NCBI GenBank assembly: GCA_949130495.1
Contig: OX422217.1
Location: 573,968,606-574,032,605 of the forward strand
DNA from: Sambucus nigra
Taxonomy: Eukaryota; Streptophyta; Magnoliopsida; Dipsacales; Adoxaceae
Direction: 5' to 3'
Length of the DNA: 64,000 nt
The translations under genes and the position numbers were made by a program. Positions 22,276-33,040 of this stretch are shown here, one piece after another; position 1 is the first letter of the stretch; every line of letters starts with the position of its first letter. The notes beneath the pieces were generated by a model. That model made no database searches. It was not told the DNA's origin and worked only from the letters and a program-made list of their open reading frames with translations.

Positions 22276-23117
22276 ATGGATATAGAAGTAGAAAAGGAAA
22301 AGATTAGGCAATTAGCAGAGCCGAATTTAGAGAAAATCCCATCACTAAGTGGGATAAAGACCAAAGTTATTGTGAAATTATCCTTATTAACCCTGACGCC
22401 ACTATTAATGGTGGAACCTATAAGAAAGGATATTCACAAGAAGATAGGGAAGAATTCAAGAAAGACATAGATGAAATGATTAAGTTAGGAATTATTAGGG
22501 AAAGTAAAAGTAGACATAATAGCCTTGCCTTCTATGTTCAAAATGAATCTGAATGTAAAAGAGGAAAAAGACGTATGGTTATAGATTATAGACAATTAAA
22601 TAAGAATTGTGAATTCGATTCTTATAAGATACCAGACAAGAATAATTTAATCAATATGATTGAAGATAGAATTATATTCTATAAGTTTGATTGCAAATCA
22701 GGCTTCTAGCAAATTAAGATGCATCCAAACAGTATTACTTGGATAGCCTTTAGTGTGCCCCAAAGAAAATACGAATGGCTAGTAATGCCATTTGGGTACT
22801 TAAATGCTCCTCAAGTATTCCAAAGAAGAATGGATAATATATTTAGACCTTATTCAGAATTTTATCTTATTTATATAAATGGCATTCTTGTAGCTAGTAA
22901 GATTGAGATAGAACATGTAGACCATCTTAAAAAGATTATTTTAGAATTAGATAAACATGGTATTATTATTTTCGAAAGGAAAATGCAATTATTTCAGACT
23001 GAAATAGATTTTATAGGAATGCATATAAATAAAGTAAAAATATCCTTAGCAGAACCCATAACTAAAAAGATTCTTGAAATTCCAGACCAACTTAAAGATA
23101 GAAAACAATTACAATAA
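22276..23117 (+). pseudogene. Pararetrovirus reverse transcriptase
   Basis: The RT core reads in one frame apart from stops. VIDYRQLNK is at about 22,580, KFDCKSGF followed by a TAG and QIKMHP at 22,685-22,730, and VMPFGYLNAPQVFQRRMD at 22,782-22,833. The catalytic box reads YINGI at about 22,871-22,885 where active enzymes have two Asp residues. After that come FIGMHI and a connection region ending in a TAA before FLGLLNC. The family copies pregenomic RNA into DNA. With both catalytic aspartates replaced this copy cannot be active. Confidence 0.88.
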
Positions 23118-23622
23118 TTTTTAGGATTGCTTAATTGTGCTGCAAATTTTATTAAAGGCCTTGCTTTAAAGAGACAAAGTTTAACTACCAAATTAAAAGG
23201 AACAGACAAGACTAATCCTTTTTATTGGACTAAAGATGATTTTGAATTTATAAGAAAAATTAAAGATGCAGTTAAAAATATTCCTTTACTTGAACTGCCT
23301 AACGCTGAAGTTTATAGTAGAAACAGACGCATCTGATAAGCAATGGAGAGCAGTATACTTTGCCATTGATCATCATACTAAAAAGAAGAAAATTTGTAGA
23401 TATAGTTCTGAAACCTTTACTGATCCAGAAACAAGATACACTTCCCATGAAAAATAAGTGTTAGCTATAGTAAGGGTAATAGAAAAATATTTGCTTTTTC
23501 TTAGACCTAAACATTTTACTGTTTATATTGACTCTTCTTATGCAGTAAAATTCAGAGATTTAGACTTGTCCAAATCAAGGACTAATAGACTTATTAGATG
23601 GAAATAATTGCTTAATGGTTAT
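23118..23622 (+). pseudogene. Pararetrovirus RT connection and RNase H, first part
   Basis: LGLLNCAANFIKGLAL and the FYWTKDDFEF stretch are typical of the thumb/connection. The RNase H start (VETDASDKQWRAVY, catalytic Asp present) lies in a shifted frame from about 23,300. SSETFTDPETRYTSHEK follows, then a stop, then YIDSSYAVKF. The reading is interrupted at 23,622 by the Tat retrotransposon (TSD GTTAT) and resumes at 31,168 with IHIKRSKNTIPYIISRE. Confidence 0.82.
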
Positions 23623-24331
23623 TGATGATACGAGAAATCATCCACAAGGCGTTCTCATACCAGCAAGTCAAGAGTAAAGTGTGTAATAAACAGGTAAAGC
23701 AAGCAAATAGAGAGAAGACAAGATATAGAGTGGTTCAGCCTTTAAAATAGGCCTACATCCACTGTGTTGCACCATTCTCATTATGTGCGTTGCATTGTAC
23801 AATATAATCATGCCTAAAGAGGCATACAAGTATGAGAATAAAGGTGAATACATGGCGGTATTGCAGATTCCGATGAGCCCGGGAGGTGGCTGTGATGTAG
23901 ATTTGTGTCTCCAAGAGATATCTTGAGGTTGTGTAGAGAGAATCTGTATTGCGGAGCCTGTCCCGGACTGGTATGGAATCGATCCCCTTTCCAACCTTCT
24001 AGGTGTGGTCCTCTATTTATGAGGAAATGTGTTGAGCCACATGTCCTGAGCACGTGGCGTATACCAAGTCTGCAGCAGTTGTGGATGAGGGGGTGCGGCC
24101 TGCAAAGCAAGCAGTGTTGTAAGCTGATGGAGGCGTGTCGCACACCATAAGGTGGAGTGCCGCGTCCTATAATGGACAGGGCCGTACCCTGTGCCATCTG
24201 GTCCTGAAGGGATCACGCCGAGTGAGTTATGGCCGCGCCCTGAGTGAGGTTTGGCCGCGGCCTGTATGACCCAATGCCTGCGAACTGGAGAAGAATACAT
24301 TCCGCGGCAGGGTGCTATATTTTTACTATCA
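23623..24331 (-). repeat. 3' LTR of the Tat-type element
   Basis: 709 bp, TG...CA bounded, co-linear with the LTR at 30,459-31,167 and differing by roughly 30 substitutions by eye (about 4 percent). It lies next to the purine-rich tract, which on the minus strand marks it as the 3' LTR. Confidence 0.92.
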
Positions 24332-24347
24332 ATAAGCCCCCAAGACG
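24332..24347 (-). promoter_or_regulatory. Polypurine tract of the Tat-type element
   Basis: On the minus strand the bases adjoining the LTR read GTCTTGGGGGCTTAT, a G-rich tract in the position of a plus-strand primer. Confidence 0.5.
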
Positions 24348-24421
24348 TAGTGCCAAGGGAGATCAATTGGGACTGCGGCTCAGTAGCCTAGGTGCCGCGG
24401 TGCTTCCAAAGCGACGATTCC

Positions 24422-24431
24422 CTTATATAAA
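24422..24431 (+). promoter_or_regulatory. TATA box for the antisense gene
   Basis: TTATATAAAT lies on the plus strand just inside the left LTR, with no competing ORF for several hundred bases downstream. It could drive the plus-strand gene whose coding sequence is recognised from about 25,341. Confidence 0.4.
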
Positions 24432-25340
24432 TTGTTTTTGACCGTGGACTTCATTCCGTTTACAACTTTTGAGAGCACATCGAGAGTGAAAGTCTGCACT
24501 TTCTCTCTTGTATATTCCGACAACCTTCCGAGGCGGTGTGTAGCGGTTCAAGGTGGTCTGAAGCTGATCATTGCGAGTTTCTCCATTTCCAGGTGATTTT
24601 TCAACCACCATACTTTCGTAAAAGCCTTTGAAATTTACAGTTTTCTTCCCTTTTGATATGATTTTGCCTTTTCTGGTTCATTTTCTAAAAATCTAGGGTT
24701 TTGTTTGTACGTTTTTCCCTTTCTCACATATCCTACATATGAAATACATACAACTGTTCTTGGTGTTCATAATCGAACTCTTCGTATTCTGTGAGTTTGA
24801 TCCTAAAAATGATTAGAATTTAGATAATCAACTGTTTAGGATAGAATTTTGATAATCAACTATTTAGGATAGAATTTAGAATTTAGATAATCAACTGTTT
24901 AGTCCGCGGCATGATAGGATTTCAATACCCATTCCCGTGAACGGGTATGGTCCTTCTGCGTCATACCGTGCCAAATGGCCGCGGTCCCTCAAATTATCAT
25001 CTGCGGCATCAAATCACCACCCTTGTAGTCTCGAACAGCCTTAAAACTTCCATGAACCCAAGACATATCCATGTTAAATAACTGTAATTGACTCTGAAAA
25101 TTTAGGAATGGCCGTGGTTAGGAATGCCTTGAAGCAATTCTATCTTATTACCGCAGCAGCTTATGTTCCTCTGCTGATATGGAGGTGGCCGCGGCTCGTT
25201 GGGACAGTACTCATCCAATGGTTATATGAGACAGTGCCGCGGCTGTTAGAAATAACCCAGGTGGAACATCTGGGAGAGCTGAGAGACCCTTGGCCGCGCT
25301 TGATATCTGCGGCTCCATGACCTAAGATTGGGTTGAGTAG
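24432..25340 (+). other. Probable 5' leader/intron region of the antisense gene
   Basis: It contains frequent CCGCGG/GCGGC motifs, like the rest of this element, and an unrecognised ORF at 25,109-25,320 (ATG). A short duplication (GATAATCAACTGTTTAGGATAGAATTT) is visible near 24,825-24,900. The N-terminal exon(s) of the antisense gene may lie here, but no splice arrangement can be proved. Confidence 0.35.
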
Positions 25341-27498
25341 GTGGTTGAGGCCTTCAAATTTCCAGAACATTTGACGTGCTCAGCCCCTGCCGCAAACCAA
25401 AGACCATGCACGGTTCTATCCGATGATGGAATTTGCTTCCCTCTGCACGCCTTCATCTATGGGCTGCGGCTTCCTGTTCCAGTTCCTATTCATCGCCTTT
25501 TTCAGGCAATGAACCTGGCCCCAGCACAGTTGGACCCTAATGGCTGGAGAGACATTCTCGCTGTAGTTGTCCTTTGGGAGAATTTATTTAAAAAGGACAT
25601 CACTCCCGCAGAGTTCTTTCATTTCTACCGTCCAAAGGAGAACTCAGTGAAGTTCGCGGGCTACTACTTCCTCTCTAGCCGCGGCAGGGACGAGACCCTT
25701 TACACTAGGAGACCGACCAGTGTGAAGAACTGGGAGGGGAAATATTTCTACATCTCCGGGGAAGGCTGGGAGATGCACCCCAAGGAGAATGAAAGAGAAA
25801 AGACATATAGAATGCTGCGGCATTGGGGGTCTCCCTCAAAATTAGGTAATAAGACTGTAGCCGCGTCCTTTTATTTCACATAAATATGAATAACTTCCAC
25901 TAACCTTTGAATCTTCTTTTCTTTCTGCAGCCCTTGACAATCTGCACTTGAACAAGCGACGGGAAAAAAGAGTTTTCGAGGCCGCGGAAGTTCCTTCTGA
26001 ACACAATAAGTTCGACACACTTGTAACGTCGGCAACCATATTTGAAGCGGGATTTTTCCCAAACAAATCCATTCCTCGACAAATGGGCGTGGAAGGTAAT
26101 TAACTACGCCATATTTTTTACTCCGCGGTCATTTATTCTCTTAAACTCATGATATTCCTTTTCAGGTGAAAACGTTGACAGGGAACTGCTAGCGGAGATG
26201 GATGAGGACGCAGTCGTCCTAAATAATACTGCACGAATCAGAAAAAGGAAGAGGTCCAAGGCCAAGGGACCTGCCGCGGCTCCCTCCGGAGAAAATAATG
26301 ATGCGCCTGTCATAGCTCCTGCCGAAAGAACTACAATACCTACCGCGGATCAAATGGTTAATGATGAGAACCTTCCGTATGACCATTTTGATGACGACAT
26401 AGGGGAAAACCTGGCCGCGGCAGGCTTGATGTCAATCGATGTGCCCCTTCATTCATCCTCTCCTTCGCCGCTAACTGTTGTGGCGATTAACGCGAACTTG
26501 CCACCTCCTCAATTCCGCGGAGGGTCTGGGCCTGATGGTAGACCAAAGCCCCAACTAAGGCAGCCTGACCCTAATTCTTCTTGGGACATTACTGCAAAGG
26601 CTGCACGAAGAATGAAAAGAGCCTTGGATGCCGCAGACCTTGACAGGCTTGTGGGAGAAGATCATGACGATCTGGAGGACTGTGACCTCCAAAGCCTTCT
26701 GAGGGTACATACCAGTTGTCATTCTTTAACTTTTGCATCTCGTATTTTTCCATATTTTTTTTCTAACGTCTTTTATTTCAGGGCGCGGATGTGATTGTGG
26801 TCCAGAAGAGGAAGTACGAGGCCTTGTACAGGTTGAAGGAGGTAGAGAAGAGTGCCCATGCCGCGGACTTACAAGCTGCAAGGACTTTTTCTTTTGAGGC
26901 AGGGAAGGAGTCTGTTGCCGCGGCTCTTCAGGCAGCCCACATGGACCTTGAGAAAGCATTCAAGGCGAGGGAGGAAGCGGAGGAGAATTTTAAGCAGGCC
27001 TCGGAATCCCTGAAATCCTCCCAGGACCAGACTGTCGAAGCCGCCCGTGTCGTGGAGATTTCAAATATCAAGCTTGCCCTACTCCAGCAGAAATATGAAG
27101 AGTTGGAAGCTAAGTCCGCTTAAAAATATGAAGATCATGTCGCGGCAGTAAAAAAGTTGGAAGTTGATCATGGTGACGCCCTCCAGCTAGCCATAGATCA
27201 GGCCGTGGAGTCGTTCAAAGGCTCTAAGGACTTCTTCCTTATCAATAACAGGGCATACCTCCGCGGCTACCAGGAGCTGCGGAAAAGATTTATTAAGAGG
27301 TTCCCTGAGGCCAAAGAGGAGGTCCTTGCCTGGAAGTTGAGCGATGCCGAACATCAAGAGTGCATCGTTGAACTTAAGGCCGCGGCGGAAGAGAGAGCAA
27401 GGCTTAGGGCTGAGGCAGAGGCAGCGGCTGTGGACAGAGAGTCAGAGACTGTCGCGGGCGAAGAAGAGGCTGATGATGATGATGACGCAACCTCTTAA
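25341..27498 (+). pseudogene. Antisense gene of the Tat element, Transposase_28-like (PF04195-type) protein with coiled coil
   Basis: Conceptual exons are about 25,341-25,845, 25,931-26,095, 26,166-26,704 and 26,782-27,498. They are joined by GTAATA, GTAATT and GTACAT donors and TGCAG or TTCAG acceptors, and the frame is kept at all junctions. Exon 1 (CFPLHAFIYGLRLPVPVPIH, then LAPAQLDPNGWRDILAVVVL) matches the plant domain called putative gypsy-type transposon (Transposase_28). The middle is basic then acidic (RIRKRKRSKAKGPAAAP), and the end is a long Ala/Glu/Lys coiled coil finishing in an acidic DDDDDATS tail. There is no ATG at the start of the recognisable part, so the N-terminus is uncertain. 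A single in-frame TAA at 27,121-27,123 splits the coiled coil. The role of such antisense ORFs in Tat elements is unknown. Confidence 0.72.
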
Positions 27499-28269
27499 AC
27501 TCAATTTCTGTCGCATCATTAATATAGGGTTGCGTCCCTCCTTTTTGAAATCTTAACTTCTGATGTGGTTGCGGCCTTCATTCTGTAATCTTTGGTTATT
27601 AATACCAAGGTTGCGGCCATATTTTTACCACTACGATTGACTGCTTGATATTCCTTGCTCTTTTACATTGCATGTTTTACATTGCTTGCTATAATGAATG
27701 GTTGTACGTAACTGCCTCATTTTTGAAAATGCATCCGTGCCCCAATAGACATAACATTTTAAGTTCGTGGACATAGATCCATTTCTTCGTAGTATAATTA
27801 TGTGTCAATGTTCGCGCCCACATAAATGGTGCCATTTTACTCCCGTAGGACATCAACTGTTGCGTCATAAGGTAGCTGTGTGCAATCCGCAGCCCTTTAT
27901 TATGCCGCGTCATTTTAACGTCTTTACTTGATTACCGCGGACATGATTTCAAGGCTGGGGCTTGCTGATTGCATGGATCCCCAGCTGCTTTCATTGCACC
28001 TGGTTGTCTGATCCGTTTATCTTTTGTCATCCCATAACCAACATGGAACATGTAGAGAAAGCCTTTCCTTAGACTTTGTACAATTGATTCTCCTCCACCG
28101 TGGCATTTGACGCTGTGGAAGTTGTAGTTTTTTCATGCTTCAAGATGTTAGTGCCTCAGCACTTTCATGAATGAATGGCTCCTAGAGCTCTGCAACCGTA
28201 TCGGTGGGATGCGGCACAATTCTGGTTCACCTGAACAATGTGCCTCTGTAGACACACGTTGGTATTTCC
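27499..28269. other. 3' flank of the antisense gene
   Basis: Mixed sequence with TGCGGCC-type motifs and no recognised ORF. It probably holds the 3' UTR of the antisense gene. Confidence 0.4.
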
Positions 28270-28612
28270 AAGCCTTCTCAGGCTGGGTCATGTTGCCAAG
28301 CCCTAATATGCGAGACACTATCAAGCCTCTCCAGGCTGGGTTATGTTATTAAGCTACCCACAGCTAATATGCGAGACAGTATCAAGCCTCTCCAGGCTGG
28401 GTTATATCATTAAGCCACCCACAGCTAATATGCGAGACACTATCAAGCCTCTCCAGGATGGTTTATATTATTAAGCCACCCACAGCTAATATGCGAGATA
28501 CTATCAAGCCTCTCCACGCTGGGTTATGTTATTAAGCCACCCGCAGCTAATATGCGAGATACTATCAAGCCTCTCCAGGCTGGGTTATGTTATTAAGCCA
28601 CCCACAGTTGCT
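28270..28612. repeat. ~61-bp tandem repeat, about 5.5 copies, in the Tat element
   Basis: The unit contains TATCAAGCCTCTCCAGGCTG, then GGTTATGTTATTAAGCCACC and CACAGCTAATATGCGAGACA. Copies start near 28,319, 28,380, 28,440, 28,501 and 28,562, preceded by a diverged copy at about 28,258. Tat-lineage elements are known to carry such arrays in their untranslated parts, and these have seeded satellites in some plants. Confidence 0.9.
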
Positions 28613-29150
28613 GATATATATAAATCCATCCCTGGCTAGATATTATAAGCCTCCTGGCTCGTTGACGCATCCCGAAAGCTAAGAGCGAGCATTGTAAGCC
28701 CTCACGGCTGATTATGATTTTCAACAGCTGAGAACGGGAATTATTAGCCCCCGTGGCTAATAAGAGCCCCTTGAATTCTCAGATGTTTTCGCGAATATGA
28801 TCATCAGAAGATAAGATGTAGTTGCACATTGAGAGGGGAACTTCTGAGCTAATGAAGGCCGTAATCCCTCCATAAGTGTATCCCGAAGTAGAATAATCCT
28901 TCGAGATAATTTTGTTATTCTTCCTCTGGAATCTGTTTAAGACAAAAAGTCTTTTTGTGAGATAACAGATTATGAAACCAAGAGAATATCAGATATGGCA
29001 AAAATTGCTAATTCGTATATTTATATATATATGGTTTAGCTAATGACTTTGTTAATAAAACATAAAGTCTTAAATATTAAGGCTCTAATGAACTTCATAA
29101 AACATAAACAGAAATAGTTAAAATTGGAAAGACTAAGGATGAGGTGCGGC
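28613..29150. other. Non-coding interior of the Tat element
   Basis: Continuation of the repeat-like AAGCC..CTGGCT motifs up to about 28,770, then AT-rich DNA. Nothing coding is recognised. The pol genes expected in an autonomous element are missing from the whole interior. Confidence 0.5.
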
Positions 29151-29199
29151 ATGCAGCCTCTGTCAGGTCCGGCTGGGTCCTTTATGCATTCTTCAGGAA

Positions 29200-29403
29200 T
29201 CACTGCAGCATCCCTTGCCCAATTAGACTTTCAACTTCATCCTTCAGAGCATAGCATTGCCCTGTGTCATGGCCATGGTCGTGATGGAATTTGCACCAGG
29301 TAGCTTTGTTTCTCTTGTGGGGTGGAGCTCTCAACTTTTCTGGCCACCTCAAAAGCTTGTCCTCTTTGATGAACTCAAATATCTCTTCAACCGGGAAAAT
29401 CAA
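29200..29403 (-). pseudogene. Tat gag fragment with CHCC-type finger
   Basis: The minus-strand reading has EEIFEFIKEDKLLRWPEKLR and then a Cys/His motif CKFHHDHGHDTGQC followed by YALKDEVESLI. This is the hallmark C-terminal gag finger of plant Ty3-gypsy Tat-type elements, which binds RNA in the particle. It ends at a stop after GQGMLQ. Most of gag and all of pol are missing. Confidence 0.8.
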
Positions 29404-29486
29404 CGGAGTATAGACACCCGATTTCTTCTCTGATTTCTCTGTTCTCCTTTTCTGACTTCTACTGGTTGATTCCGCGGCTTCTTTAA

Positions 29487-29696
29487 CTATCGCGGAAGAT
29501 AAGGCTGGTTGAGTTTTTTCCTCCGCCCCGTGCCTATATTTTGAGAGGTCGCGGCCTCTAGCATTAGCACCCTCTGAGTTAGATAATTGACATGGGTTTG
29601 AAGTGAGGCATGGCTTTCATAGAGGTGATTAAGGTGATTGTACAGTTGCATAATCTCATCCTTGACTTCTGTGCTCTGGATGGATTCTCCTTCCAT
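29487..29696 (-). pseudogene. Tat gag N-terminal fragment (coiled coil)
   Basis: This 69-residue minus-strand reading starts MEGESIQSTEVKDEIMQLYN and has leucine-spaced helices (HLNHLYESHASLQTHVNYLT). It lies just downstream of the primer site on the minus strand, where gag should start. The finger fragment at 29,200-29,403 is in a different frame, so an internal deletion has removed the gag core. Confidence 0.6.
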
Positions 29697-29699
29697 TTC

Positions 29700-30440
29700 T
29701 GCTTTTGTTAGTCTTTATAAAGTATATAGAATATGAGACAAAACTAATAGAAGTGAGTGATCACAGGAATATTGGGAAGGGGAATTTGAACTGCTCCATG
29801 ATATGCTGACGAGGTCGCGGCCAGTATGGCGCATAAGTGCACTGCCGTAGCCCTTTAATGTTATTCACCAAGGTCGATCCGAAGGCCACTTAAGTCCTTC
29901 CCCCGGTGATTTTGAACTGTTGTAATAGGTCCGCACTAGTAGGAGTCGCGGCGCTAGAGGCTGTTGAACTTACAGGCCTCGCCCCTTGCTAGGCCGAGGA
30001 GAGATCCTAAGTCGAGCCTAGGAACTGATATTTTTCCCCCAATACGCGAAGAAAACCTACTAGGGTCCATTGATGAGAGAATTCTCTTGCGGTGCGCAAT
30101 ACGGCACAATTTCAATGATAACCCCTAGATCATAGGCAGATGGCAACAAAAATGGGAGTAAATATAGCCCTTCCCTAATCATCTACCTTTTCGGGACTAA
30201 AGTCCACCATGCCTTTCAGCATTATCTAGATAGAATGATATCACAGGGGTATGTAAAATAGATCCAAAGCCATCAAATGAAGATCCAAAGACAGATCCAG
30301 AAATATGAAATACCCGTTAAAGGGGAGCCCAATAACCAGTAACCGACCCGTGAGAAGATGATCCATAGGACCCTCAGGGGTCGAATAAGGTGTTTAAGAA
30401 CTCATATATGTAGAGAAACAAGATTGAAATATCTCGGTTC
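29700..30440 (-). other. 5' leader of the Tat element
   Basis: The stretch between primer site and gag on the minus strand. No credible ORF is seen. Confidence 0.5.
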
Positions 30441-30458
30441 CCACAGACGGCGCCAAAC
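30441..30458 (-). promoter_or_regulatory. Primer binding site of the Tat-type element
   Basis: On the minus strand the bases next to the 5' LTR read GTTTGGCGCCGTCTGTGG. TGGCGCC is complementary to a tRNA ending GGCGCCA, the usual primer type of plant Tat-like elements. This fixes the orientation. Confidence 0.75.
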
Positions 30459-31167
30459 TGATGATACGAGAAATTGGCCACAAGGCGTTCTCATACCAGC
30501 AAGTCAAGAGTAAAGTGTGTAATAAACAAGTAAAGAAAGCAAATAGAGAGAAGACAAGATATAAAGTGGTTCAGCCTTTAAAATAGGCCTACATCCACTG
30601 TGTTGCTCCAATCTCATTATGTGCGTTGCATTGTACAATATAATCATGCCTAAAGAGGCGTACAAGTATGAGAATAAAGGTGAATACATGGCGGTATTGC
30701 AGATTCTGGTGATCCCGGGAGGTGGCTGTGATGTAGATTTGTGTCTCCAAGAGATGTCTTGAGGTTGTGTAGAGAGAATCTGTATTGCGGAGCCTGCCCC
30801 GGACTGGTATGGAATCGATCCCCCTTCCAACCTTCTAGGTGTGGTCCTCTATTTATGAGGAAATGTGTTGAGCCACATGTCCTGAGCACGTGGCGTATAC
30901 CAAGTCTGCAGCAGTTGTGGATGAGGGGGTGCGGCCTGCAAAGCAAGCAGTGTTGTAAGCTGATGGAGGTGTGCCGCACACCATAAGGTGGAGTGCCGCG
31001 GTCTAGAATGGACAGGGTCGCACCCTGTGCCATCTGGTCCTGAAGGGATCACGCCGAGTGAGTTCTGGCCGCGCCCTGAGTGAGGTTTGGTCGCGGCCTG
31101 TATGACCTAATGCCTGCGAACTGGAGAAGAATACATTTCGCTATAGGGTGCTATATTTGTACTATCA
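30459..31167 (-). repeat. 5' LTR of the Tat-type element
   Basis: 709 bp, same limits and length as the copy at 23,623-24,331, and adjoining the primer site. It is followed on the plus strand by the GTTAT duplication and viral sequence. Confidence 0.92.
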
Positions 31168-32596
31168 GTTATGACTTCTCTGTTATACATATTAAGAGAA
31201 GTAAAAATACCATTCCATACATTATATCAAGAGAGCCAATGTTTGCTAACACTAATATGATTTCATGTTTTATGTTGCAAACAGAAGACTTAGACAACAT
31301 GAGTTCCTCTGTAATGAATAGACTGAACAAAAAAGACCTTGCAGACTACATTAGATGCGTAAGACTAAATGTTGGTGCAACGCAAAGACAGACTCATATT
31401 CAAGACTCTCAAGAAAGAACAATCTTAGAGAACCTTGATGATATCTTAGTTCCTCCTAGAAAATTTAGACATGAGATTGTTTCTCAAAATAGACTCATTA
31501 GGAAGATGTATTTCCCCAAATATAGACCCGATCAAAGATATCCATACTTACTAAAATATAGACGAGAATTTTCAGATGATGAAAATACTCTTATAGACGC
31601 TATATGGTGGAACGTGAAGAACAGACTATGGATAGAGTTCAAACAAAATTTGATAGCCATTACCAGATTCATGAGGACTCAAAGACTTCAGTTACCTAAC
31701 TCAGTGGTACTACTATGTCCAGACCACAGATTCAGACTTATGCTCAGACTCTTGGAGAATCCAGCAAAACTAGACCTGCTGATAATTTTTGTTATCAGAA
31801 AAAGACTTTTAAGACTAAGAGTGTTATACCTTTTAGTTATAATAATCTTCCAATATCAGAAAACTATCAGAAAGACGCTAATAGCATTATTGAGCATTTT
31901 AATATGTTATTATCCGAGACTAATGGATATTCCTTAATGATGGGAAGGTTCTTCAAAGGCGTTCCAAAGATTTATCTTTCTAGAAAGGCCGAGATTGCCC
32001 AAATAACCTTAGCAGACTATGGGTTCATTGGACTCATCCAAATTGAGACTATAGAAGACTCTATTGCTCTTGAAAAAATAGTCCATAAGTATGTTAAGAA
32101 GGTAGAATACTTCCTTCCTCTATTTGCTAAAATCTATCAGATTGCTCCAAGTTCCTGTAAAGGAATGACAGTTGAAGGATTTAGACTTGTTAGATTTTCC
32201 AATTATATATTTGAAGACATTGAGATTATATCTGAAGACGAGACTAAAGATTTAATTCTTAATAAGTACAAACTCCAGATTGCTCAAGCTATGGAGACGA
32301 TAGAAATCATGGAATTATTAACAGGTGAAGACAAATGGTATACTGCATATCATAAAGAAGACCTCATTATCCAGGCTGATGATCTATTTAATGGAAGACT
32401 TGAGAAAGAATCTAAAGAAATGGTGGAGATCGCCTTGCCAGCCAGCCTTAAAGTGATAAGCCTCATTGATGAATTTTTCAATAATAATGCTCTACTAAAC
32501 GAAGACAGAGATAAGGCAGAAGAAGATGAAGATAGAACAAAGAAGGGCCCCGCCTTACTCAACGAATTATTAAAGATCGAAGACTCCATTATTTAG
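31168..32596 (+). pseudogene. Pararetrovirus RNase H end and following ORF of unknown function
   Basis: It starts with the tail of RNase H (IHIKRSKNTIPYIISREPMF). A basic, helical reading continues to about 31,715 and then shifts frame to 31,715-32,596 (starting MSRPQIQTYAQTLGESSKTR, ending in an acidic/basic low-complexity tail at DRDKAEEDEDRTKK). The second part is one of the longest intact readings in the virus (293 residues). In caulimo- and soymoviruses this position holds the translation transactivator/inclusion-body protein. I see no diagnostic transactivator motif, so the function is left open. Confidence 0.6.
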
Positions 32597-32883
32597 ACTA
32601 ATGATTCGCCAGTAGTAGTGTGAAGATAAAGAAAGCTCATACCTGCCCCATATGGGCCCCAAACAACCTCTTTCTATAAAGAAGAAAGAGATGGCCACAA
32701 AGACGTTAGGTTCACAATTATCACAAGACTCCAAGACTGCTTTTGGAAAAGCAGAAACATGAAGACCAAAAGATTTCCAAGTTGTAGACCTTTAATTATT
32801 ATATTGTGCTTTAATTATTGTATGCTTTCAACCAGTTAGCTTTTAGCCTCCAATTTCAAGTCATCTTGTAAGCTCCCTTGTGC

Positions 32884-32892
32884 TATAAAAGG
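32884..32892 (+). promoter_or_regulatory. Pararetrovirus TATA box
   Basis: CTATAAAAGGG lies in the non-coding stretch after the last large ORF. It is followed about 150 bases later by AATAAA, the spacing expected for the promoter and the short terminally redundant region of a caulimovirid pregenomic RNA. Confidence 0.6.
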
Positions 32893-33034
32893 GACAGTCA
32901 TGGTTGTGTGTAGAGGATACAGAAGTTTAGAAGTTAGAAAGAGTGTGTAAGCTTGTAAAGAGTAATATGTATATGAGTGAGTAATTCCCATATAGTTAGG
33001 GGAATGGTGAGAGTTGTAATTACTAATGCAATGC

Positions 33035-33040
33035 AATAAA
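33035..33040 (+). terminator. Pararetrovirus poly(A) signal
   Basis: AATAAA, preceded by AT-rich and GTTGTAATT-like upstream sequence, lies ~150 bases after the TATA box. In this family the signal is skipped on the first pass and used on the second. Confidence 0.5.

Larger units (their letters stand above)
23623..31167 (-). mobile_element. Ty3-gypsy Tat-type LTR retrotransposon, non-autonomous, minus orientation
   Basis: Two direct repeats of exactly 709 bp (23,623-24,331 and 30,459-31,167) start TGATGATACG and end ACTATCA. GTTAT is duplicated outside them (23,618-23,622 and 31,168-31,172). Orientation is minus. A primer-site motif (TGGCGCCGTCTGTGG) lies inside the right LTR, a purine-rich tract (CTTGGGGGCTTAT) lies inside the left LTR, and gag remnants read on the minus strand. 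There is no pol. Instead the 3' half holds a plus-strand, antisense intron-containing gene, a feature known from Tat-lineage elements. It interrupts the viral RNase H. Confidence 0.88.

Noticed and set aside
23668..24197. Minus-strand ORFs of about 108-127 residues in the Tat LTR, also present at 30,504-31,033
   Set aside because: They occur in both LTRs because the LTRs are duplicates. No known domain is seen and reading frames overlap on both strands.
28270..28612. Regularly spaced 61-bp repeats as a CRISPR-like array
   Set aside because: Repeats are contiguous without unique spacers and lie in a plant retrotransposon.
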